Assembly: GCA_021324445.1 (NCBI GenBank)
Contig: JAJPJC010000275.1
Span: 1-48,935, forward strand
Length of the DNA: 48,935 nucleotides
Reading direction: 5' to 3'
Origin: Isosphaeraceae bacterium
GTDB lineage: Bacteria; Planctomycetota; Planctomycetia; Isosphaerales; Isosphaeraceae
Below are positions 8,439 to 16,500 of this stretch, piece by piece. The notes under the pieces are model-generated. The model did no database searches, was not told the origin of the DNA, and saw only the letters and a list, made by a program, of their open reading frames with translations. How positions within the stretch are numbered: the stretch's first letter is position 1; every line of letters starts with the position of its first letter. The position numbers and the translations under genes were made by a program.

Positions 8439-9035
8439 ATGCCCGAGATCACGGCTCAGGCTGTCAACGCGTTTCGCAAGCAGACCGGGCTGGGACTGAT
8501 GGAGTGCAAGGCGCTGCTGAAAGAAGCCAACGGCGACCTGCACAAGGCCGAAACCCTGGCCAGGGAGCGCGGCTTGAAGAAGGCCGAACTCCGCGCCGGC
8601 CGCGCCGCCAAGGCCGGCCGGATCGAGGTCTATATCCACCACGACGCCAAGTCGGGTGTGATGATCGAGCTCAACTGCGAGACCGACTTCGTGGCCCGCA
8701 ATGAGGAATTCAAGCAGTTGGCCAAGGACCTGGCCCTGCACATCATGGCGGCCAACCCCTTGTACGTCCGTCGCGAGGACGTTCCCGAGGAGGTGGTCGC
8801 CGAGCAGAAGCGGATCTTCCTGGCGCAGGTCGCCGAGAAGCCCCAGAACATCCAGGAGAAGATCGCCGAAGGGAAGCTCAACGCCTGGTACGCCGAGGCC
8901 GTCCTGCTCGACCAGAAGTTCGTCAAGGACGAGACCAAGTCCATCCGCGACGTCATCCTGGCCGTCAACTCCCGGACCGGCGAGAACATCTCGGTGGCCC
9001 GGTTCGCCCGGTTCGTCGTCGGTTCATCTCAATAG
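8439..9035 (+). CDS. tsf: Elongation factor Ts
   Basis: EF-Ts is the nucleotide exchange factor that regenerates EF-Tu-GTP. From MPEITAQAVNAFRKQTGLG the protein has 198 residues, the short bacterial type. Diagnostic segments are TGLGLMECKALLKEANGDLH (the EF-Tu-binding TDFV-type N-domain) and IELNCETDFVARNEEFKQLA. GAGGAG lies 8 bases before the ATG at 8439. An in-frame ATG two codons upstream (8433) is only 2 bases from that site and so is less likely. The TAG stop overlaps the first unit of a large heptad hairpin. Confidence 0.95.
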   Translation: MPEITAQAVNAFRKQTGLGLMECKALLKEANGDLHKAETLARERGLKKAELRAGRAAKAGRIEVYIHHDAKSGVMIELNCETDFVARNEEFKQLAKDLALHIMAANPLYVRREDVPEEVVAEQKRIFLAQVAEKPQNIQEKIAEGKLNAWYAEAVLLDQKFVKDETKSIRDVILAVNSRTGENISVARFARFVVGSSQ

Positions 9036-9161
9036 TTATTGGTTATTTGTTATTAGTTATTTGTCATCGGTCATGGGTCACGAGGGTCGGCCGGTGCCCG
9101 TTCCAAAATGACAGACGACAAATGACCAATAACCAATAACTAATAACTAATAACCAATAAC
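9035..9161. repeat. Heptanucleotide tandem repeats arranged as a large inverted repeat
   Basis: Seven consecutive 7-base units (GTTATTG, GTTATTT, GTTATTA, GTTATTT, GTCATCG, GTCATGG, GTCACGA) begin at the last base of the tsf stop codon and fill 9035-9083. The complementary heptads fill 9108-9161, and the first four units pair almost perfectly with the last four. The intergenic RNA could form a stem of about 40 base pairs with a loop of about 25 bases. The strongly A/T-rich arms contrast with the GC-rich genome. The distal arm ends 2 bases before the pyrH ribosome-binding site AGAGG. Confidence 0.85.
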
Positions 9162-9178
9162 AAAGAGGACTGGAATCC

Positions 9179-9958
9179 ATGGACTCCACCACCACCGCCC
9201 CCGCCGGCCCACCGGTCTTTCATCGGGTCCTGCTCAAGCTCTCGGGGGAGAGTTTCTGCCGGCCGGGCGAAGGGGGCATCAGCCTGGAGGAGGTCAGCCG
9301 GATCGCGCGCCAGGCTGCGCGGGTGGCGGCCCGGGGGGTGGAGCTGGCGATCGTGGTCGGCGGCGGGAACATCTTGCGCGGGGCGCAACTGAGTCGCGGC
9401 TCCGACGTGATCAAGGAGGCCACGGCTCATTACATGGGCATGACGGCGACGGTGATCAACGGCCTGGCGTTGCAGGATGCGTTGGAGAAAGAAGGGTGCG
9501 CCACCCGGCTCCTGACGACGATCCGCATGGACGAGGTGGCCGAGCCGTTCATCCGGCGGCGCGCCCTCTCGCACCTGGACCAACGCCGGGTCGTCATCCT
9601 GGCCACCGGGACGGGCAGTCCCTTCGTCACGACCGATACGGCGGCCGCCTTGCGGGGCAAGGAGCTGGGCGCCGAGGTCTTGCTCAAGGCCACCCGTGTC
9701 GACGGGGTCTACTCGGCCGATCCCGAGCGGAACGCCCATGCCGTCCTGTACGAGCACCTGACGTACGAGCAGGTCCTGCGCGATGAGCTGAAGGTCATGG
9801 ACATGACGGCCATCGGCATGTGCATGGAGAACGGCCTACCGATCCTGGTATTCAACTTCAAGAAGGACGGGAACATCGAGCGGGCCATCGCGGGGGAGCC
9901 GATCGGCACCTGGGTCAGCAACACCCCGCGGCCGCGGCCGGCGCCGCCATCGCCGTGA
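9179..9958 (+). CDS. pyrH: Uridylate kinase (UMP kinase)
   Basis: This enzyme phosphorylates UMP to UDP using ATP in pyrimidine nucleotide synthesis. The 259-residue protein shows the amino-acid-kinase fold: [10 protein letters not shown] (ATP-site glycine loop), [30 protein letters not shown] and the aspartate-rich segment [16 protein letters not shown]. It ends [20 protein letters not shown] plus a Pro-rich tail of about 15 residues. An N-terminal extension of about 12 residues ([13 protein letters not shown]) precedes the core. The heptad hairpin ends immediately upstream of its ribosome-binding site, so translation could be affected by that structure. Confidence 0.96.
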   Translation: MDSTTTAPAGPPVFHRVLLKLSGESFCRPGEGGISLEEVSRIARQAARVAARGVELAIVVGGGNILRGAQLSRGSDVIKEATAHYMGMTATVINGLALQDALEKEGCATRLLTTIRMDEVAEPFIRRRALSHLDQRRVVILATGTGSPFVTTDTAAALRGKELGAEVLLKATRVDGVYSADPERNAHAVLYEHLTYEQVLRDELKVMDMTAIGMCMENGLPILVFNFKKDGNIERAIAGEPIGTWVSNTPRPRPAPPSP

Positions 9959-10106
9959 AGAAAACCGGCGAGTTGGCCGATCCCGGCGCATCGCGTGGGC
10001 GGCGGGTCGTGTTAGAATAACCCGAGTTGACGGACGTGTGACCGAGATCGACGATCACGCGATCGTGCGGCTCCGACGTGTCGGTCCAGGAGAGCGAGGG
10101 TGACGT

Positions 10107-10667
10107 ATGAGCGTCGAAGAGATCGCGCTGGAGGCGGACGAGCGGATGGAGAAGAGCCTGGCCCTGCTCGCCGAGCAGTTGCGGGGCATCCGGACGGGTC
10201 GGGCGAATGTGGGGCTGGTCGAATCGATCCGGGTCGAGTACTACGGCTCGCCGACGCCCCTGAAGCAGATGGCCAATCTGAGTACGCCCGAGCCCCAGCA
10301 GATCCTGATCCGCCCCTTCGACCCCTCCGTCATCGGCGACATCGTCCGGGCGATCCAGACCAGCGACCTGGGCCTGACGCCCCATTCCGACGGCAAGGTG
10401 GTCCGGCTCAATGTCCCGCCGTTGTCCGTCGAGCAGCGCAAGAAACTGGTCAATCGGGTCAAGGAGCTGGCCGAGGAGGCCCGGGTGGCGATCCGGAACA
10501 TCCGCCGCGACGCCAACAAGCAGGCTGACGTCGAACAAGCCAGCAAGATCCTCACCGAGGACGACCTGGCCACCTGCAAGGAGGAGATCCAGTCCTTGAC
10601 CAAGCAGTACGAGGCCAAGGTCAACGAGGCCGCCGACAAGAAATCGGCCGAGATCCTGGAGGTTTGA
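10107..10667 (+). CDS. frr: Ribosome recycling factor
   Basis: RRF acts with EF-G to split post-termination ribosomes. The 186-residue protein matches the usual 185. The helical domain I blocks are LLAEQLRGIRTGRANVGLVE and VEQRKKLVNRVKELAEEARV AIRNIRRDA, and domain II is VEYYGSPTPLKQMANLSTPE. GAGGGTG lies upstream of the ATG. The 148-base gap after pyrH contains a -10-like TAGAAT (10013-10018) but no convincing -35, so frr may be cotranscribed with pyrH. The gene order rpsB-tsf-pyrH-frr is the common bacterial order. Confidence 0.97.
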   Translation: MSVEEIALEADERMEKSLALLAEQLRGIRTGRANVGLVESIRVEYYGSPTPLKQMANLSTPEPQQILIRPFDPSVIGDIVRAIQTSDLGLTPHSDGKVVRLNVPPLSVEQRKKLVNRVKELAEEARVAIRNIRRDANKQADVEQASKILTEDDLATCKEEIQSLTKQYEAKVNEAADKKSAEILEV

Positions 10668-10960
10668 CCGTCGCCGCCAGCGGCCGGGCTCGAGTCGCTC
10701 GCCGGCCGCGCGCCGACGATCTCCCCCTGCGGCGCCGCCGCGGCGGCTTCAGCCTCTGGGCTTTCCTGGAAGTGACCGACCCGTATGATCATTCTGAGGG
10801 TGTACGAGCAGGCAGTCGCTGGCCCGGATCGTGGCCTCTTGCCTCCGTGGGGCTTCTCGGACACGCTCTGAGCCTGGCATCCTTCCGCGAAACCTCGACA
10901 CTCCTGGGCGATCACCACCTTTTGGACCACCCGTCGCACCGCCGCGAGGGAGGGGACGGA

Positions 10961-11104
10961 TTCACCGCAGAGACCGCAGAGACCGCCGAGGAACACGCCC
11001 AGGAGACGACCGGGAGCGAATCGGGCTTCCGTCCCCCGGACCCTGCCGACCCGCCCTCCTGGCTCTGTCCCCATCTCCGCGGTCTCGGCGATCTCCGCGG
11101 TGAA
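10961..11104. repeat. Inverted repeat in the frr-tRNA intergenic region
   Basis: The 650-base interval between frr and tRNA-Val holds no credible gene. It contains the left arm TTCACCGCAGAGACCGCAGA (10961-10990) and a complementary right arm ending ATCTCCGCGGTGAA (11072-11104) about 80 bases later. A partial third unit (TCTCCGCGGTCA) lies near 11128. The arms are built from imperfect repeats of about 10 bases (CGCAGAGACC). Such units are a commonly seen dispersed intergenic repeat style in large environmental genomes. Nothing else was seen in the interval. Confidence 0.6.
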
Positions 11105-11321
11105 CCTCGGGTCGCCATCGCGACTGTCTCCGCGGTCAGGCCCGTGGGACCACGCTGGTGATCGCCGAGACGTGTCGAAACCTCGCAACTCGAATACGGG
11201 GCTGACCAGGGGGCGGTCAAATCTCCGGCTTCCCTCGGGCCGGCTCAAACGAGCGAAATCCGCGGTTTTTCCGGGGATTTCCCTGGCTTTCCGGGGGTTG
11301 CGGCGGATATCATCCAGGAAC

Positions 11322-11395
11322 GGGCGATTAGCTCAGTTGGCTAGAGCACCAGCTCGACACGCTGGGGGTCACAGGTTCAAGTCCTGTATCGCCCA
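11322..11395 (+). tRNA. tRNA-Val (anticodon GAC)
   Basis: The 74-base sequence folds as a standard cloverleaf: acceptor GGGCGAT/ATCGCCC, D-stem GCTC/GAGC, anticodon stem CCAGC/GCTGG, T-stem ACAGG/CCTGT with loop TTCAAGT, and discriminator A. CCA is not encoded. The anticodon loop is TCGACAC, giving GAC for valine. Position 33 is C, where U is almost universal. Integrase and regulator relics follow downstream, consistent with use of this tRNA as an insertion site in the past. Confidence 0.93.
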
Positions 11396-11500
11396 CTCGA
11401 CGTAAGGTACGCCGAAGACTCACCTTGAGTTTACTCGCCGGGGGCCCGGCGCAGCGGCACCGAGACCCAGAGCCTCCGTACGATACGGAGAATGGTCCCA

Positions 11501-11804
11501 ATGTCCGCTCGATCCCCGCGCACCCCCAGCTCCAGCCTCCGCACGGCGTCCGGCCAGGCCGTCGTGACCCTCGACAGCCGCGACTTCTACCTCGGGAAGC
11601 ACGGCACCCCCCGAGCGCCGGGCCGAGTATGACCGGCTGATCGCCGCGTGGCTGGCCAACGGCCGCTGACTTCTCCCGGGGGCGGACCTCACGGTCGCGG
11701 AGCTGATGGTCCGCTACCCGGGGCACTCCACGCCGGTCGTGACCGAGATCTACGCCGAGTTGGACCGGGCCCGGACGGTCGAGGCGATCGAGAGGATCGG
11801 CTGA
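11501..11804 (+). pseudogene. Tyrosine recombinase (integrase) relic with internal deletion and frameshift
   Basis: From the ATG at 11501 the reading frame gives RTASGQAVVTLDSRDFYLGK, the characteristic N-terminus of planctomycete phage-type integrases. After a frameshift near 11605 it continues RAEYDRLIAAWLANGR, then a stop. It resumes as ADLTVAELMVRYPGHSTPVV followed by TEIYAELDRARTVEAIERIG. The last part is the integrase C-terminus with the GHSTPxVTEIYAE block that carries the catalytic tyrosine. About 250 central residues are missing. It lies about 105 bases downstream of tRNA-Val. Confidence 0.7.
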
Positions 11805-11817
11805 GGGGGCTCGGGTA

Positions 11818-11925
11818 TCACGCGCGGCTCTCGGGCTCGCGGGGCTCCTCGACCAGGAGCTTCAGGTCCACGCCGAGGGCCTGCGCGTAGCGTGCGTTCC
11901 CGCTGCGGGTCAAGCCAGCGGCGTG
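11818..11925 (-). pseudogene. XRE-type regulator C-terminal relic
   Basis: On the minus strand an open stretch reads AAGLTRSGNARYAQALGVDL followed by KLLVEEPREPESRA and a stop. RYAQALGVDLKLLVEE is typical of the end of the HTH domain of XRE-family repressors. The preceding helix-turn-helix seems to have been deleted, joining the AGLTR and ARYAQ segments. Together with the adjacent integrase relic this suggests a decayed island end. The match is short. Confidence 0.4.
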
Positions 11926-11993
11926 AAACCAGGCAAGAGAGCAAGGACGGGAAGATCATTGGGTTCAGGCACAACCAATCGAGAGTTGCCGGT

Positions 11994-12983
11994 CTAGTGC
12001 CCCGACTCGCGATAGGCGGGCGGAGGCAAGGTCTGATAACCGACCCGCTTGGCGGCGGAGTCGGGTGTTGGGGACAGGGCCTGGCGGAGCATCCGCTCGA
12101 GCTCCGCGGCGTCGACCTCGGCAGGATGCCGGGCCACGGTCACGATCGGTTGACCCAGTGTGGCCGGGACGTCGACCGGGCGGCCCGGCGGCAGCTTCCG
12201 CATCGCGAACGACCACGTGAGGGGAATCGTGCCCAGCAGCCGCTTGGCGTGCACATCCACCGCACAGTCGAAGCGGGTCCTGGGAGCCAGCTCGATCAGC
12301 GCCGGCGGCGGTGACTGAGGATTCGTCCCAGGCCACATCGACCAGACCCCCACGTGCAGCCGCCCCGTGGCGCGATCGACGCAGAAGGCATAGTACAGAT
12401 CGACCTTGCGGTGCTTGCCGGCGACCACCAACATGGCAGGCGTGCGCAACAGCGCGAAGGTCGGCGTCCGGGCGACGATCCGGGCCTCTGCCAGCTCCCC
12501 CTCCGCAATGTCCAGGACCAGTTGTTCGATCGTCGAGAGGCGGATGCTCAAGGATTGAAGCCGGTCCGAAGCCACGACGATGTCTTCATCTTTGCCGTCG
12601 CGGGCCGGGACGCACATGCCGATGCCGATCCGCGACAGGATGTACTCCTTGTCCAGGCCCACCGGCTGCACGTCCGCCAGCATCACCGTGCGAAACAAGG
12701 ACGCCGTCTTCGACGCCGAGGCCGGCAAGGTGTCGCGATCCCCCGACACCAGCCGCGGGATCGACTTCATCACCAGGTGGCTCCAACCCTCCGGGGCGCT
12801 GTCGCCCACCCGCGTCGCCGCCGGCAGGAGCACCAGCCGAGGCTGCGACCATCCCACCGCCTGCGCGGCCAGGGCCGCCGTCCCCAGCTCCGACCCCTCA
12901 CACCGACCCACCACGGCCACCACAATCGCCAAACCCAAGCCCCATCGGAGCGAGGTCCGAACCCTTGCTTTGTTCAACGCCAT
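11994..12983 (-). CDS. Secreted hypothetical protein
   Basis: The function is not recognised. The start MALNKARVRTSLRWGLGLAI at 12983 was chosen because GGGAGGGAGGG lies just before it and it gives a signal peptide (LGLAIVVAVVGRCEGSE). The mature part is about 300 residues. Visible segments include QPRLVLLPAATRVGDSAPEG, SIRLSTIEQLVLDIAEGELA, a stretch KVDLYYAFCVDRATGRLHVG, and RFDCAVDVHAKRLLGTIPLT. The N-terminal third is beta-rich, and the C-terminus ends in a Pro-rich tail. It is monocistronic, convergent with the integrase relic and divergent from the synthase cluster. Confidence 0.7.
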   Translation of the reverse strand: MALNKARVRTSLRWGLGLAIVVAVVGRCEGSELGTAALAAQAVGWSQPRLVLLPAATRVGDSAPEGWSHLVMKSIPRLVSGDRDTLPASASKTASLFRTVMLADVQPVGLDKEYILSRIGIGMCVPARDGKDEDIVVASDRLQSLSIRLSTIEQLVLDIAEGELAEARIVARTPTFALLRTPAMLVVAGKHRKVDLYYAFCVDRATGRLHVGVWSMWPGTNPQSPPPALIELAPRTRFDCAVDVHAKRLLGTIPLTWSFAMRKLPPGRPVDVPATLGQPIVTVARHPAEVDAAELERMLRQALSPTPDSAAKRVGYQTLPPPAYRESGH

Positions 12984-13498
12984 CCCTCCCTCCCCTCCTG
13001 AGAGGCAAATGCCCATCCCTGGATCACGCCGCCCCGGCACAGGGCGACGTCTCCTTACCTTACCACGTTGTGACGATTCGGCGGAGCCTCATTTCGCATC
13101 TTCGGCACCAGAATGTCCTTCGCACCCGCTCCCTTCCGCCGCCCCCAGGGCACCAATCCCAAAATCTCGGTCTCACCTGCTCAGACTGTCCAAGCGTTCC
13201 ACCAAGCATTCTCGATTGCAAATCCCCTTCCCAAACCCGCCCACCACAGCGATCGGCCCAACTTTTTCAAGCAAGTCACCAAGCATTCCGGATTCCAAAA
13301 TCGCCGATTCCAAGGTCGCCTCGGGACCGATCGGCCCCACTCGATCTTGGGAATTGGGGGCGGCGAGACCTCCTGAAATACCCAAACTCGTCAGGCAATC
13401 TAGTTTATCCAAAACCGTTAAAACGCGGGGCTTACCAGCCAATCCGTTCTATCGGGTATACTAGCTTGATCGTCTGGCGACTGGGGAGGCACGCACCG
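12984..13498. other. Divergent intergenic region upstream of the synthase cluster
   Basis: About 515 bases without a credible gene, visibly less GC-rich than its surroundings. It contains two direct repeats of about 25 bases of the form CACCAAGCATTC-GATT-CAAA, at 13200-13224 and 13277-13302. It must hold the promoters of both the secreted hypothetical gene (minus) and the synthase operon (plus). Confidence 0.5.
13432..13462 (+). promoter_or_regulatory. Candidate promoter of the synthase operon
   Basis: TATACT (13457-13462) is a five-of-six -10 match about 40 bases upstream of the synthase start. The best -35 match is TTACCA (13432-13437) with a 19-base spacer, longer than ideal. The ribosome-binding site GGGGAGG follows at 13483-13489. 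Confidence 0.35.
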
Positions 13499-13501
13499 GT
13501 G

Positions 13502-16500
13502 ATGATTGCAACGCTGCCCAGGGTGTTGGCGCTGGCACCCGCCGGCCTGGAAGGGACTGACGTCGTCGCGGCGGCCTGTCGAGCCGCGGCGCTGGGGGTT
13601 CTGGATCTGGAATCGGCGTGGGACGGAACTGTCGCGGCGATGGCTCGAGTGGGCCGCTTGACGGCGGCTGCATTCGGGGTGCGGCTTTCCAGCGAGGAGA
13701 TGCTGGAGAGCGGCCGGGTCTTGCGGGAGGTGTCCGGGATGGGGGTGGTCTGGCTGCCGGTGGCCGGCACGGGCCCGGCTGGGTTGGGAGCGGCGGTCGG
13801 AGCGGCCCGGGACCAGGGTTGGCTGGTCCTGGGTGAAGCGACGTCGCGGCTGGAGATGGCTCAAGCCGTGGCCGCCGGGGTTGATGGATTGATTGTCTCC
13901 GGTCACGAGGCGGGCGGCCGTTGCGGCGCGGAATCCTCGTTTGTGCTCTTGCAGGCGGCCCTGGCCGCGGGGGGGGTGCCGGTCTGGGTTCGGGGCGGAA
14001 TCGGCGGCGCGGTCGCCGCGGGATGCTTCGCCGCGGGCGCGGCGGGCGTGGTGCTTGACGGCGCACTCCTGCTGGCCCGGGAATCGCCCCTGGGTCCGGA
14101 CTGGCGCGCCCGCGTCGCGCGGTGGGACGGCAGCGAGACGACCGTGGTCGGCCCAGCGGGGTTGTCCGGGATCCGGGTCTTCGCCATGCCGGGTTCGGAG
14201 GCCCTGGCGCGGCTGCGGGCGGCGGCCGATGAAGGGGGCGCGGCGTGGGCGCAGGCGTTGCGCGCGGAGGTCGGCTGGAGGGATGGACAATGCCCGCCGG
14301 TCGGCCAGGATGCCGCCTTGGCGGGTCGGCTGGCGGACCAGCACGTGACGGTCGGAGGGATCATCCAGGCTGTCGAACGGTCGATCGCCGAGGGAATCGC
14401 CGCGGCGCGGGCGGTCCGGCCGCTGGCCGAGTCGGCACCCTTGGCCGTCGAGCTGGGCACGCGCTACCCGATCCTTCAAGGGCCGATGACGCGGGTCAGC
14501 GACGTGGCCGCTTTTGCCCAGGCCGTGGCCGACGGCGGCGGCTTGCCGTTCCTGGCCCTGGCCATGCTCCGCGGCGACGAGGTCCGGAACTTGTTGCACG
14601 CGACGGCCGACCGGCTGGCTCCGATCGGCCGGCCCTGGGGCGTGGGCATCCTGGGCTTCGTGCCGCCGGACCTGCGCGCCGAGCAGCTCGCGGTGGTGCG
14701 GGCGGTCCGGCCGCCGTGGGCCCTGATCGCCGGCGGGCCGGCCCGATCAGGCCCACGAGCTGGAGCGCGCGGGCATTCGCACGTTCCTCCACGTCCCGTC
14801 CCCTGGCCTGCTCGAGCAGTATCTCCGCGACGGCTGCCGGCGGTTCGTGCTCGAGGGCCGGGAGTGCGGCGGCCACGTGGGACCGCGGTCCAGCTTCGTC
14901 CTCTGGGAGCAGGCGACGGCCCTGGCCGCCGACGCAATCGACCGCGGGCTCGCCGCCGAGGAGCTGAGCCTGGTCCTCGCCGGCGGCATCCACGATGCGC
15001 GCTCGGCGGCGCTGGTCGCAACCCTGGCCGCTCCACTGGCGGCGCGGGGCGTCAAGGTGGGCGTCCTGGTCGGGACCGCGTACATTTTCACGCGCGAGGC
15101 GGTCGAGACCGGCGCGATCGTCCAGCGCTTCCAGGACGAGGCCCTGCGGTGCGCGGAGACCGTGCTGCTGGAATCCGGTCCCGGCCACCAGGTACGGGTC
15201 AGCCACACGCCGGTCGTCGCGCGGTTCCAGGAGGAGCGACGGCGGCTCCTGGCCGAGGGGCGATCGGCCGAGGAGGTCCGCCAGGCCCTGGAACGCTTCA
15301 ACGTCGGCCGGCTCCGGGTTGCGACCAAGGCCCTCGATCGCCCCGGCGGCGCCGGCGCACCTCTGGCCGCCGTCGACGACGATTACCAGGCGGCCCACGG
15401 CCTCTACATGCTCGGCCAGGTCGCCACGCTCCGCAACTCGACGACGACCATCGCCGAGCTGCATCGAGAACTCTGCGACGGCAGCACAACCTTCCTCGCC
15501 CGCGACATTCCCCGGCTCGGTCTGCCGGCCGACGATTCGAACTCGCGGCCGACGGAGATCGCCCTCATCGGCATGGCGGCCGTCTTTCCCGGGGCGGCCC
15601 ACGTCGCGCGGTTCTGGTCCCACACGCTGCGGGGGGTCGATGCCATCATCGAGGTCCCCCCGGACCGATGGGACTGGCGGCTGTACTACGATCCCGACCC
15701 GAAGGCCCCCGACAAGATCGTCTCGAAATGGGGCGGATTCCTGCCGGATGTCGCCTTTGACCCGTTGCGATATGGCATGCCCCCCTCGAGCCTGCCGTCG
15801 ATCGAGCCGGCGCAGTTGCTGGCCCTGGAGGTGGTCCGGACCGCACTGGCCGACGCGGGTTACGCCCACCGGCCGTTCCCCCGCGAGCGGACCGCGGTGG
15901 TCCTGGGGATGGGGGGCGGGGCGGCGCAACTGGCGATGGGCTACGCGTTCCGCTCGTACCTGCCGATGCTGGACCGCGTGATCCCCGGCGGCGGGCGCCA
16001 GGCGATCGCGGCGTGCCGGGGCCTGCTGCCGGAGTGGACCGAGGACTCGTTCCCGGGTTTCTTGCTCAACGTCACGGCCGGCCGGATCGCCAACCGGTTC
16101 AACCTGGGGGGTGCCAATTACACGGTCGACGCCGCCTGCGGCTCGTCGCTGGCGGCGGCCGCGCTGGCCGTCCGCGAGCTGGAAGCCGGCGCAGCCGACC
16201 TGGTCATCCTCGGCGGCGTGGACACGGTCCAGAACCCGTTCACATACCTGGCCTTCAGCAAGACGCAGGCCTTCTCCCCGCGGGGCCGCTGCCGCCCGTT
16301 CGACGCGGGGGCCGATGGGATCGTCATCAGTGAGGGGGTTGCCGCGCTGGTGCTGAAGCGCAAGGCCGATGCCGAGCGCGACGGCGACCGGATCTACGCG
16401 GTGATTCGGGGAGTGGGCGCCTCCAGCGACGGCCGCGAGCGGGGCCTGACGGCGCCGGTGGTCGATGGGCAGGTCCGGGCCCTGGAGCGGGCCTATGCCA

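Noticed and set aside
9035..9161. Possible CRISPR array between tsf and pyrH
   Set aside because: The units are contiguous 7-mers without spacers and the two sides are inverted; no cas genes are present.
11328..11726. A minus-strand protein ending in DTGLEPVTPSVSSWCSSQLS
   Set aside because: This tail is the well-known false peptide obtained by translating the antisense of a tRNA gene; it coincides with tRNA-Val.
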